From positions 496,001 through 560,000 of the forward strand of contig ONZQ02000002.1 in assembly GCA_900312665.1 (NCBI GenBank): a DNA stretch of 64,000 bases. Direction: 5' to 3'. Made by a program: the position numbers and the translations under genes. This document shows, piece by piece, positions 1-11,479 of this stretch. The notes under the pieces were generated by a model. It made no database searches and was not told where the DNA came from. It saw only the letters and a program-made list of their open reading frames with translations. The DNA comes from Cephalotrichum gorgonifer (Eukaryota; Ascomycota; Sordariomycetes; Microascales; Microascaceae). Each line of letters starts with the position of its first letter. Position 1 is the first letter of the stretch.

Positions 1-51
1 CCCACCCAACGGGTTTTAAACCCCCCCAATACCCCTTCCTCACATGCAAGG

Positions 52-1366
52 CTACGAAGTCGCCACGTCGACCTTCTTGGCGGGAGGCTGGCCGGCGCCG
101 CCGTCGTCCTCGCGGGCACGCTTGCCGTTGGACTCGGCAGTCTTGGGGGCCTCACTGACGTTGATCCGCGGCTTGACACTACAAAGTAAAGGTTAGACCA
201 CATGTGACACTAGGGGGGAAGAAAAAAAGGGGGGTGGGTTATAAGGGCAACGTACTCGTTGGCGTTGTGCGGCTTAGGAGCCTCCTGGTCCTTCGCCTCC
301 TTGCGCTCGTCACGCCCGCCATCCCGGCCGCCACGGCCACGTCCACGGCCACGGCCACCTCGGCCGCCCCTTCCACGACCACGGAAGCCACCGTCACGCC
401 CGTCCTGACCCTTCTTCTGGAAATTGGCACCCTTGTTGAAGCCGCCGCGGCCGCCGCCCCGCCCCCTGGAGGCGTCGCCGCGCCCCTCGAAGAAGGGCCT
501 CGACGACGAGCTGGGCTGCAGCTTCCCCTCCCTGATGAGCTGGCTCTTCTCCTCGCAGTAGTCGTGCTTCGTCATGATCTTCAGCTCCTGGTCCTTCCAC
601 TTCGGCGCGTCCTCGGCGAACTTCTTGGCCGCCTCCTCGTCGGGGAACTCGACGAAGACGGACCCCTTGAACACCTTCTCGGGCGAGCGCCTCAGCTTGA
701 TGTAGTTGACGGGGCCGTGCTGCGCGAAGAAGGCCTCGATGTCGAACTGGGTCGTGGCCACCTCCTCGCCGAAGCCCTTGACGTAGAGCGTCGCCGCCTC
801 CTGCTTCTTCTTCCTCTCGGACGAGGACTTGTAGGGCCTCTTGCGCTTGAGCTCCTCCTTGCCCTCCTCGCCGGAGATGTCGAGCTCGTTGCTCTCGCGG
901 AGGGCCGCGACTACGGACTCGTAGGGCTGGAAGCGCCGCATGCGCTTGAAGGAGCAGATGGTCTTGAGGGAGACGGGCTTGTTCTCCTCGCCGCCGGTGC
1001 TCTCCCACATGAACTTGTCGCGGGGGAGGTTGGAGTCGCCGAAGTAGTACTCGACCTGGGAAAAGGGGGAGGGGGTTCCGTTAGCCCGGGGGTGACTTCG
1101 GGTTTGTCCATGGTATCTGGAAAACCTACCTGGCCACGGATCAGGGCAGGGTCGTCAGTGACGGGGAGCTCATTGGGATCCGACTTGACATTCTTGGCGA
1201 AGGTCTTCGAGCCCTCAGTGGTGGCCGCCGCGGGCACGGCCTCGGTCGTTACCGCAGCAGCAGCAGGAGTAGCTTCAGCCTCCTGGGTGGTGGTGGTGGT
1301 GGCAGCGACCTCCGCGGCGGGAGCCGCAGCCTCTACGGGCGCGGCAGTCTTCACTTCCTCGCTCAT
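52..1366 (-). CDS. LHP1: La-domain RNA-binding protein (Lupus La / Lhp1 homologue)
   Basis: La proteins bind the UUU-OH 3' ends of new RNA polymerase III transcripts in the nucleus and chaperone tRNA and small RNA maturation. Three exons give 387 aa: 1366-1130, 1055-256 and 178-52; both introns are canonical (GTAGGT...CAG and GTACGT...TAG) and keep frame. Residues 1-75 are an Ala/Thr-rich acidic tail. The La motif winged helix follows at about 77-155 (VEYYFGDSNLPRDKF is its diagnostic start). An RRM lies at about 165-240 (ATLYVKGF as RNP2, KGSVFVEF as RNP1). Then comes an RGG/RGR-rich stretch and a C-terminal AKKVDVATS that could be a nuclear signal. Head-to-head with the uS4m gene. The family assignment is firm; the symbol is by homology. 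Confidence 0.93.
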
Positions 1367-1979
1367 GATAAATCCGGGTCGATCACTGATGTGGACGGTT
1401 GAACAAAGGCAGAAAAGCGCTCTGTGGTCGAGAAAGGTAGGACTCGGAGACGGAAGGGAGAGAAGGTGTGTACGAGCAGGGTGTTAGGTGGGGGGGAACA
1501 AAGAATTCCAAGAGAGAAAAAAAAGTTGTCGCGCGGTGGGAGTGGTGGCGGGTATCAGAGCAAGGCGTAGCGGGGTACTCCGTGCCGTCGTCGAGCAAGG
1601 ATTGTGAGTCAATGTTTAGGCAGATACCAGACAACCCGGACAAGGGCAGATAGATCCTTCAATGGAGTCTATATCAATGTAAATTCCTTTGTCCAAGAGG
1701 AGTGCAGGAGTCAATTGTCAAAAAAGTCGCAAAAAAAGAAACATTGACCGCCGATAAGTGCATTTGAAGAAAAAAAATGCGAAGCTAAGAGCGGTTCATG
1801 TTATCTTCCACTTGTTGACAGCTGTCGGGCGCTACCGGCTGTCAGGAGGTCAGAAACTCTGCACGTCGCCAAAAAAATTGGCTGGCCAGAAAGCTTCGCG
1901 ACACCTTCAAGGCTTCAAGGAGAACCCTCCGCTAGCTCGACCTCCCCCCCATCATCTCCCACCAGCCAATTCCGCAAAG
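1367..1979. promoter_or_regulatory. Shared upstream region of La and uS4m genes
   Basis: This 613-bp stretch separates two divergent start codons, so it must hold both promoters and 5' UTRs. It contains several A-rich runs and no convincing ORF. No specific factor site can be named from sequence alone. Confidence 0.5.
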
Positions 1980-3723
1980 ATGAGGCCGGCTGTGAAGAGG
2001 TACGTCCTAGGACGGCCGGTATGTACCCCTAACCACCCCCCCTTTCCCTTTCCAATCCTTACCTTCCCCCTTTCACCTTGGCTTCCTCTCCGGCCCATCG
2101 TTCACCTCTCTCCCTGGTCCGAGTGAGAGCGTGTTCTAACTGAAGATCTACCCCCCCCCATCAGAAACTCCGGCAGTCCTGGAACAAGTACAACCTCTAC
2201 AACATCTCCAAAGCCGACCCAATCGTCCGCACAACCACGGCGACCTTCTTCCAGCAGAAATGGGCCGCCAAGGCCATGACACGCACCTACCACGGCGACC
2301 ACATCCCCGAGAAACGCTGGAACCGCCTCTTCGACCGCCGCCTCGCCTCCGTCGTCGAGATGCCCCCGGAGTACCTCGCCGCCCACGACGGCTCCGAGCA
2401 GGCCGAGGGGCGCGGCTCCGGCCGCGAGGTCGACCCCAACGACCCCAAGGCCCACTCCGTGACGGCCACCTCGTACTCCGTACTAGAGGAGGCGAGGCAG
2501 GCGCAGCTGGCCCGCGACGACGCGCAGAATGCGTCAAGGGCGCGAAACCAGAGGCCTGGCACCAGGTCGCTTAGGGCGGCCATGAGGAGGCCCGTGCAGG
2601 ACATGACGCCGTACATGCAGATGGCCTTCGCCCCGCAGGAGAGGAGGCTCGAGGTCGCCATGTTCCGCGCCATGTTTGCGAGTACGCCGAGGCAGGCGAG
2701 GCAGTTCTGCATTCACGGGGCTGTCAAGGTTAACGGGAAGAAGGTAGGGTTTTTTCCTTTCTCCCAGCTCCCATCCCCTTCCTTGTCTCGCCCCTGGATT
2801 ACGAGCGGCAAATCTAACGTTGTTTATTTTCACTCCCACAGATGCGATATGGCTCCTACATGCTAAACCCGGGTGACCTGTTCGAGGTTGACCCTGACAT
2901 GGTCATGTTGGCCGCAGGAAAGGACAAGAACCAGGCCTCCCTGGAAGCGGCCGTCAAAAAGCTCCAAGCCTCAAAATATGCCAAGGCCGTGGCCGATGAC
3001 GAGGCGGTAGTAGAATCCTCGAAGGACGCCGAGTCCGAAGCCACCGAGACCAGCGAAGAAAAGCCCGAGGGCGAGGAGGTCGCGGCGGTAGAAGAGGAGG
3101 CCCCCGAGGAGCCGGAGCTCTCCTCTCTCCCGGAAGCCGGCCGCGAAGCCGAGCAGCGCCGCCGTGTGAAGGCCCTCGTCGCCTCCGCCAAGACCCTCCT
3201 CAAGGAGTCCCCCGACCTCAACGCGAAGCGCAAGCAGGAGCTCCGCGCCTTCGTACGAGCCTCGAAGGCCGCGCTCGGCCACAAGGAGGACCTCGCGGCG
3301 GACGACCTGATGGCCACACTCTCGTCGCACCTCACGCGGTTCAAGCTCGATGGCAAGGAGGTTACCGACGCGGCCGCCAAGACCGACAGCAGCCCCGCCC
3401 CGACTGCCGATGCCAAGAACGTCGAGGAAGTCGGGTCCCTATCTAAGTCCGAGGCGCAGGCCCTCGCGCGCCTGCTGCGCGCCAACGAGGAGGACGACGA
3501 GAACCCCGTCGACAACACGAAGCCGTACGCTACGCCGTGGGAGCCGAGGAAGTACCTAAAGCCGCTCGCCTTCATCCCGAGGTACCTTGAGGTGAATCAG
3601 AATATCTGCGCCGCGGTGTACCTACGGAACCCCGTCGCCAGGATCGGCCTTGCGGAGGTGCCGACACCATTCTCCTATGATGTCAATCAGCTTGCCTATA
3701 CGTGGTATCTGAGGAGGAGGTAG
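1980..3723 (+). CDS. NAM9: Mitochondrial small-subunit ribosomal protein uS4m (Nam9)
   Basis: Nam9 is the mitochondrial uS4, an early-binding 16S-type rRNA protein of the small mitoribosomal subunit. Exons 1980-2018, 2165-2743 and 2842-3723 give 499 aa; all junctions are phase 0, with donors GTATGT and GTAGGG and acceptors CAG. The N-terminus reads MRPAVKRYVLGRP then KLRQSWNKYNLYN. The S4 RNA-binding domain is at about 175-225 (ERRLEVAMFRAMFASTPRQA then INGKK-like VNGKK and GDLFEVDP). After it comes a 200-residue acidic, Ala/Glu-rich insertion, then a conserved tail (KPYATPWEPRKYLKPLAFIPRYLEV) typical of fungal Nam9. Starting at 1980 puts the invariant RYVLGRP at the N-terminus, which an internal start would lose. 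Confidence 0.93.
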
Positions 3724-4956
3724 ATGAAGCGGCCACCCTCGGGTTTCGCGCCGTGAAGGGGAGTTGAGGTGGAGGGGGGCGGAGGTTAGATTTCTGGAGA
3801 GGAAGGGGGGCTAGTAGGAGCTTGAAAGGGGCCTTCTTCTACCAGTGTGTTTGATGATTCTGGCAGTTGAGAGGGCGTGTTGTATCAGCGACTTTCTTCC
3901 TGTATCATAAACGGAGGGACATCGCGTGGGAGCATTCGATGTCAGGAGGGGGCAGTTGGGTTCAAACCATGTAGAAACTCATTGTACATTACCACCATAT
4001 TCCGCATTTATTCGCCCTCTGTTGGAACCTCGGTGATGTAATGTTCTATGACCGTCGGTGACATGTTCCCATTGTCTGAGGAAGTTCCATACCGTCGTAA
4101 ATAGATCAAAGCGTCCCCAGGTCTCGGGTCCCTGTCCAGCTCCAAATGGTACGCAACAGCAGCCAGGGTCCGAGGTAGGTAATCATGGAACATGTTCCTT
4201 ATATTCGTTTAAAGCCCTCACAACATATTACTGCCCCCAATCTCAGTGACTGTGGCCAACTCAACGAGGCTTGTACAAACATCTCTACCCCTTCATGTCG
4301 ACAAGGAACAAACACACTGAACCATCCGACAAGAGAGCACAGAGGCCATAGATATGTCACATTAGCATCACACACAACGGCTACAAGTGACAGGCACAGG
4401 TGGTACAGTCATGAAACAAATCTTCAAGGAAACTTGTGGTCAAAAGAATGTCCATCGCGACGTGAAAAAGAAAACGTTCACGGGAAACTAGCAATACAGC
4501 GTGCAGTCTGTCAACCCCAACGTCCTCCCAGCCCGATCCACCAATGTGCACAAAGGGCGAAGTTCCTAAAGTTGACAGACCAATATAAAATAGTCCACGC
4601 TCTCCACAAACCGCCTCGCCCGTCTCCCACCAGAAATCGCGAGAAAAAAAAAAGTACCCTACCATCCATCAAGACAAACAAGCTTTTCCATTGCGCGCGA
4701 AGACAACCATGGGGACGGATGAAGAATTAAGCCTGAAGTGTTGATAATTAAAGTAAGGAGACAAAATAAAACAGGGGAAAATACAAAGGAATGAAATAAG
4801 AGAGCCAAGGAAACGCGGCATCGGTGGTATTGTAAGAGGCATCATGGGTACTCAAGATACAGAAACGAGCAGCAAGAAAAAAGAAAGAAGCGTCGGCAGA
4901 GACGTGGCGCACGCAACAAAGGGGTGGTGTGTCGTGTTCGGCTTTAGGGGATTGCC
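3724..4956. other. Convergent intergenic region with two 3' UTRs
   Basis: Between the ends of the uS4m (+) and septin (-) genes. A 181-codon open frame at 4185-4730 has no recognisable protein character and lies where the septin 3' UTR is expected. Nothing else is supported. Confidence 0.5.
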
Positions 4957-7269
4957 TTAACGGAGCGAGAAGCCCTTCTTCTTCCCTTCCAGCGGGCGTC
5001 CACTCTCGATGCGGGCCTTCCTCTCTTCGAGCTCTCCTCGTTGGCGGTCGAGTTGCTCCTTCATTTCCCGGTGACGGGCGTAAAGCTCCTCCTCGCTCTG
5101 CTTCAGCTTGCTCTCCTTTTCGGAGACCTTCTGCTGGAACACCATCTTCATCTCGGCTTCCATCTTGGCAAGCTTCTGCTCGTGGAGCGCACGCTCTTCC
5201 TCCTGCTTGACAGCGGGGTTGACCTCCTTGAAGACGCTCGGGTCCTGGGATACGCCCATGGCGATGAGCTTGTCCGTCCTGTAGTTCTCGTACAGGTTGT
5301 TGTTCGTGTGCTCCTTGAGCTCCTCCATGTGGGTCCGGATGAGCATTTGGCGGAGCTTGACGAAGTCACAGTGGTCCTCGTTGTCAACCTCGATAACACC
5401 CCACGGGTACTTTCGGCCCCTGACCTTGCGGCCGTCGGGGTTGGTGATCTCGTTGGTCGCTCCAACGACAGCGAAGGGGACCTTGGACATGATCTCGTTG
5501 TTCTCGGCAATGGTCTCCTCGTCGTCAAGCTCGTACCGGGGTCCTTCGAAGATCTGGATGCCGTGATACTTAATATCGGCCAGGATCTGCAGTCACGTTA
5601 GCTTAATGCTCTTGCCCCTTTTGATGACAGCAAGATTCGAGAACGCAGATACTTACCCTAGCCTTGAAGTTGTTGATCTCCTCGTCGGTGAGGGTATCGG
5701 CCTTGGCAATGACGGGAATCAAGTTGACCTTGGTGTGGAGTCGTCGCATGACCTCAATGTCAAGGGGCTTGAGGGAGTGGCCGGTGGGCTGGATGAAGAA
5801 GACGCAGGCATGGATGCGGTTGTCGACGATGTTCATGCGGTTAACCTTGTTCTCAGCGTCGAGGTAGGCGTCGAATCGCTGCTCGATGTTCTCGATAATC
5901 GGGCGCCAGGACTCGTCATTGTTCACGAAGTCACCAAAGCCCGGGGTATCAACAACCGTGAGGCGGAGGCGGACGCCAGCCTCCTCGATGTCGGCGCTAA
6001 TGGACTGGATCTGGACAGTCTTGGGAATAATGTCGTGAGAAGGGCTCTTGAGCTCCTTGGGCGGGTAGAGGGACGTGTTGAAGAGGGTGTTAACAAGGGT
6101 CGACTTTCCGAGGCCAGATTCACCTGAGTTCGTACCGTTAGTCCTAGCACTGAGACTTTACCAATCTTGGGAGTAAACTTGGCAATTGTGGAGGCCCAGT
6201 AATACATACCAACAACCATAACGTTGAAGTTGAAGCCTTTCCGGACACTCTTGCGGTGCCACTGGTTGGGAAGGTTGGCAAAGCCAACATACCCAGTCAG
6301 CTTCCTGCGGACGACGTTCCTAGCATCATTGGCAGCTTGAGCAGCTGCTGGCACGACATTAGAAGGCAATTCTTCTTCAAAGGAGGCCGTTTCAGGCTTG
6401 CCAGCAAGGGGCGATTCGCCGCCAGAGGAGGAGCCGTTAGGGTCTAAATAGAAGAGACATGTTAGCGAATAGGCACGGAGCAAGAGCTAGTGGCAGGCGT
6501 GACTGCGAACAAGGTAAAGTTCCTGAATTAGAAGACATGATCGATATGTCCGGGGTGGGCTCTTCGTGCTTCTCCTGGCTCTCCTCGGGAGCTGCGGTAT
6601 TGATGGACTCCTCGACCTCCTCGATGTCCTTTCTAACAGGGTAGATGGAAGATTTTGATGACGTCGCATCACAGCTAGCGTAGAACTCATCGTAGGAAAT
6701 GGGGCTAAGCTGGTCGAGATTGGGTAGCCCATCGACTTCTGGAAGACTCGTGTACTGGATCGTTGAAGTCGGCGAGCAGGAAAGGTCGGGCCGCTTCCGT
6801 ACCCGATGAGGTAGGCTACTCGACCTGCGCGACATCGTGCGCAGAGGTTTGGTGAACGAGCCGCCTACAGTAGAAACGTTTTTGGCGGATCGATCCGCTC
6901 GCCTTCGAATAGAGCCAGCTCTGATCATGTTCTCGACAAGCTCCATTGCCACAATGAGGTCGGCGCCTTTGGTATCCTTCCGAGGGTAGTGTTCGAACCA
7001 AGTTCCACGTCGTTCCGACAGAGTAAGCACCAGGACTTGGACATAGATGATATTGCGTAACTGAAGATTTGGATGGCAGTGGTCCGGGTTCCATCAATCG
7101 GCGAGGGGGAGAGCAAGAGGCAGGAGAAGCAAGTGGAGAGCTGGCACCGGCCGTTGTCGACAGGAAAGTTGAGGGGTAGGCGTGCGGCTGCCTCAATACA
7201 CAAGGCAACCGCTCACCCGGAGCAAATGTGGAAGCTGCAACCAAATCGAACAGCATTGGACTTACCCAT
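4957..7269 (-). CDS. cdc3: Septin, Cdc3/AspB type
   Basis: Core septin GTPase that forms hetero-oligomeric filaments at septa and hyphal tips. Exons 7269-7266 (ATGG only), 6443-6210, 6123-5657 and 5586-4957 give 444 aa, starting MDPNGSSSGGESPLAG. Cdc3 signature KLTGYVGFANLPNQWHRKS lies just before the GTPase domain. G1 is GESGLGKST (80-88), G3 is DTPGFGD, G4 is AKAD in LIPVIAKADTL, and the septin unique element SKVPFAVVGATNEI...GRKYPWGVIEVDN follows. A C-terminal coiled coil rich in E/K/Q ends in KKKGFSLR, as in Cdc3 orthologues. The 822-nt first intron (GTAAGT...TTTAG) is unusually long and starts one base after the ATG. The GTPase part is certain; the start is inferred from the strong donor right after ATGG and its exact phase match. 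Confidence 0.9.
6511..6946 (-). other. Possible alternative first exon inside septin intron 1
   Basis: The long septin intron contains an open, protein-like frame. Starting at an ATG at 6946 (MELVENMIRAGSIRRR) it runs 145 codons plus one base to a weak donor GTTCGC after 6511. That end is phase 1, exactly what the next exon (AC CCT...) needs, so it would give a 588-aa septin with a Ser/Pro/Glu-rich N-terminal extension. Codons look coding-like (for example SPISYDEFYASCDATSSKSS). It could be an alternative-promoter isoform, a missed coding exon or chance; no other donor nearby keeps the frame. Confidence 0.35.
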
Positions 7270-10200
7270 AGTGAGGATGTTGTGTGTTTGTCGAGTAGAC
7301 GACTACCTTCGACAAGGTAGATTTAGGTGAAGATGAGGTATCGAGACCTGATGCCAGCAATGGTTAGCGCAAGGAAGGAGCCTTCGAGGGGTCGGGTCTA
7401 GCTAGGCATTGGCGAAGACAAGATGAACTGGTGCTGATAAGGAAGGCAAGACGGAGGTAGGCGAAAGGTGGACTCGAGATGGCTGGGAAGGTCCAGGCGG
7501 CACGGGAAGGAAAGTGATCTGGGATTGGGTCGCGCCCGGCAAGTCGAATGGGTTAAACTGGCAGGTGCAGGACAATGCGCAATGAATTGGCAAGAGCGGC
7601 GGAGGTTGATTTCCCAACCAAAACGATTCGCAGTTGATATTTTGAGGCAGGAGATAGTGGGTTCGATGGAGGATCACGTACCGACGAGAAGTTGGCGATG
7701 TGTCAACGTCGCAGGACCGAGCTTGGAATTCAGGGGCGGAAAGCACTCGGAGGTGAGAATGAGCTTGCCGGTTCAGGCGGTTCGGCGAAAAGATCGTGAG
7801 AAAGGGCGAATGAATAATTATGGCGATGAAAATAATAAAAAATTACAGGTCAATGAATGACGCGAAGAGGATTCGGTGGCCAGAGACTGGGAAAGGAGGA
7901 AGGGGAGGGTTGGGTTTGATGAAGGACGAAATTGGACTTTTTTTTCTCCCACGGTCTCTCCTAATTTGGGCGAGTGACAGGCAGGGGACGGGGTCTCAGG
8001 GACTGGATGATGTGGTAGCTCAAAGGGGGCGGATCTCGGTCAACTAGCAACGCTGGCAGCGGCCAATACACAGTGCGTGGTTGTCCCTGGGGTTACGAGC
8101 CAAACAGGGCATTACCGTGGGGAATAAGGGGCACTAGGCACGCTAGGGGTAGCAAGGAGTCGCGGACTGAGGACTTGTACAGGTACAGCCAGTACTGCAG
8201 ATCGTCGTTTCTCCATCGTCCGAGTACAAGTATACGAGCACGGAGCAATTTTACCCACCCAGCTCTCGCCCATGCTGGAGCAGCGTTGCTAGCAACAAAT
8301 TTTGTCGTGAACTAGAATAGGGGAAGATATCTAGGCTAGTCCTAATCGGGTAAAGCGTAAGAACCCCAACAGGAGGTCGTGCGTCTCTGAGAAGGAGAGG
8401 AGAGTATCTAATTGGCTCATTCGGGCGTCGCTTGTTTGGAAACCCCTGTCTTCGTTTCCCAGCCCAATTCAATTCACAGGTCACGCCTGTTGTTACTGGC
8501 GCCACGCGACGTCGCGCGGACTTGCCTCGCACTCTCGTGTCAAAGACACTGGACGCATATGTAGGAGTAAGTCGTCGGGGGCCACATGACAGTGGATGTC
8601 GTAAGAAAGAAACCGAAAGGCTCGACGGATAGATACTACTACTACGGAGTACTACTCCTCAAATCGTCCCCCCTAAGGAGAGGATGCTAACACATGTATG
8701 TATTAAAGGGGCCTGAGCTCTGGTATCTGCACGCCAGGGCCTTCGAACAAGTTGACGGCTCGTTCCCGGCCAGCCGCCTGAGACAATAAACGGAAATGTT
8801 CATGGAAACGTCGTCCCGCCTGCGTCACTGACATGCGCCCGAGCCATCTTCCCTGCACATGCAGATCCCGGACTCGAGTCGAGACAGATCTCAGCATCTT
8901 TTGAAGGATCTACCCTGCCCTCGCTCGTTTCCACCAAATAGGCGTCACATCCAGACAATCGAAGCCTTAATGGATAAATCTAGGATCTCCAAGGAGACAG
9001 TCCGACCCGAGGTTTGCAGCACAATAAATCGAATTGATGGTCAGATCTCACAGAGGCGTGAGGCGATCACACCGGGACACGATAGGCAAAGCTCCGTGGG
9101 AATTGTAGCTCGTACTCGTATCCTACTATCATAAAGGTCGAACCTCTCGCTTCTCCACCGTGACCACGTGGATGATGCTGAGTCATCGGGGTCCACATTC
9201 CTCATCGAACCTCAATTGGCGAACCTGGGCTCGCGGGCGTGCAAAACATGCGCAAGGTCGGGATGAATGTTCTAATGTCCTGGGAATAATCTTCCATGTC
9301 GATAAACGGTTTGCCCTCCTCGTGGATGGGCCATTGAATATTAGCCAACGGCTACAAGTATATATTCCAGGGCTGATAATAATGGCGGACACCGAATTTA
9401 GCAAAGAAGCATGCATCCTACTTTGTGTAGCGGGATGTCTAAGTGACTTCCGGTTCTCACCTTCCTTTTTCCCAGAGGAATCCGTCTAAGTATATGTATT
9501 TATATTCGTGCGCAATAAGTACATGATAATAGCTAGTGTATATCATCCCACCCTGCCCTGCTACGTAACGTTATCTCGTCCGTGGTACAGGTGAGTGCCT
9601 CACAAGAATTGGCTAGGTGGCTATGCACTAATACGGTTCTTTTCGATTATCTCTACCTTGCCATAAGTACTTCGTAACGGGTAAATAAATCGGGTGTAGT
9701 TCCTCATCATATTGATACCGCTCGTTATTAAACTGAACACTCAGCTTCTCGGCGCTCGTAATGCTTTGGGCCTGCAAGGGGCAGCCACCGGTCGGACATA
9801 CTTTCATGTTCGAAGCCGATCCCTCATGAAGTCCGGACTCAAGACACGGCTTCTTACCATACCCAACGCTTATGAGTAGATGTGCCTGTTCTTTCTCATT
9901 GTTCTTGAGGTAGGACTTTATTGTCCACTATGAAACCTTTCCTAGCACTTCAAGTTGAGCAAGATTCGAGCCGCCCTTCCCCCCGAGGTCGAAACATCAT
10001 CCGGAGAGAAACACCGTGGGGCTTGCGACCGCAACTGTGACAGTTTTGCTATCGAGGAAGGGGCTGACCATCGAAACTGAAGATGTACAGATTCTGGCGT
10101 ATCCATGGAGGCTGAGGGGCAGAGCTGGATTCCCGCTGTCTAATGTTGTCGGAGAGGCCACCCCGTTTCAGCAATACTACATGCAGCCACGAACTGCTTC

Positions 10201-11479
10201 GACGACCCAGACTCCAGCCGCGCCAGAGAGTTGCGGGAAACCGGGGGAAGATCGGTTGTCTCATTCTCCGCCAAGGCCGAATCCCGCAGAGGAAATAGAG
10301 CTACTACTCTTTAATTAATATCGCAGCCGAGGACAGCATACAAGTAGGCTTGGCCAGCCACCATGCGCTGTCGATATCGATCTACAGTCTGCTGAACCTC
10401 CCTCTTGATACTGAAGTACACTATGGCACTGGGGCATAGGACAGTTCTCAGACTACAAGTAGGTAGGGAGCCACGGAAAAAGTAACGTAAATGTCAAATT
10501 AACATAGTTATGTCCACCATGCTCCCCAAGCCCTTGTTTGAGCTTTTTCTTATGTCCTCCCTAATGCTTGCTTGCTTGCGCGTTCCGAACGAACACATGC
10601 GGAAGATATGTGTATACATATCAGTGGTCAGGCTTTCGGGGCCAGCAGCCAACCGAATGCCCCCTAATCCTCTAAAAGAAAATGAAGGAGAGAGAAAAGA
10701 GGCAGGACAACTTCCTTCCGATGCAGAGCTATCGCGTGGATGCCCAAGGTCTCCACCATCTAGCCATCACTTAGCTCATCAAACCCCACAATACGGACCG
10801 AACATTCCCCACAGGCAACGGGAGGTCGAGCATACAAGCCGGCTCGCCTTTGCGAACCGGCGGCTCTGGCGTACCTGCGGTCTGTCCTAGTTCCGGGTCA
10901 GACAAGCGTTCGGTGTTCCCGTAGACGGCTATTACAGGTGAGGGAAGGTACCATCACGTGGCCAGCTACTTGAGATCAGGCTGTCTCATTCAGGTCTGGC
11001 CATAATAATACTACGAAGTAATAACTAGACACTTTCCAATCCGATTAATCACGTGGTGTTCTCTAATCCACTCTTTTTCGGACAAGTGAAGAACAATGTA
11101 ACTATAACTAACCCAGCCACACAGAAATTGTGAGAGTCGCCGATCTTGGATCGTGTTGTCTTAGCTCGGAGCCGCCCATAACTCACGAAATGGTAACCAT
11201 GAAATGCCCTCCGGCGTAGTATGGAACTAACAGAGCTAGCGGAGGCGCAACACCCATCTGTCCTTATCATCCCTTAGCCACAATTATCGAATTGACAAGA
11301 CTCAGCGAGACAAGCGCATCAGCCTCACTGACGTCATCCTAGTTCCAGACAGCTGAAAACCCATCCGCGTTCCGAAGTCATGTGGAGTACTTTTAAGCTC
11401 GTAGCCCCAAACCCACTCGCCCCGCGTCGGTACTTCTGACCGTCTGGATCCCAATTGACTTCGACCCGAGCATTGAACG
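7270..11479. other. 4.2-kb gene-free, A+T-richer stretch
   Basis: Upstream of the septin and of the phospholipase A2 genes. All open frames are short and have no domain-like character. The septin 5' UTR must begin on the left side. A TAC-rich tract leads into TACGGAGTAC at 8643-8652. From about 9480 to 11300 the sequence is A+T-rich with many stops and may be decayed mobile DNA, but no terminal repeats or transposase remnants can be recognised. Confidence 0.5.

Noticed and set aside
204..1487. 427-codon plus-strand frame opposite the La gene
   Set aside because: It is the mirror of GC-rich La codons; the protein is Leu/Val/Ala-rich low complexity and La has clear domains on the other strand.
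4185..4730. 181-codon plus-strand frame after uS4m
   Set aside because: Lies in the convergent 3' UTR zone; composition rich in Thr/His/Pro without domain character.
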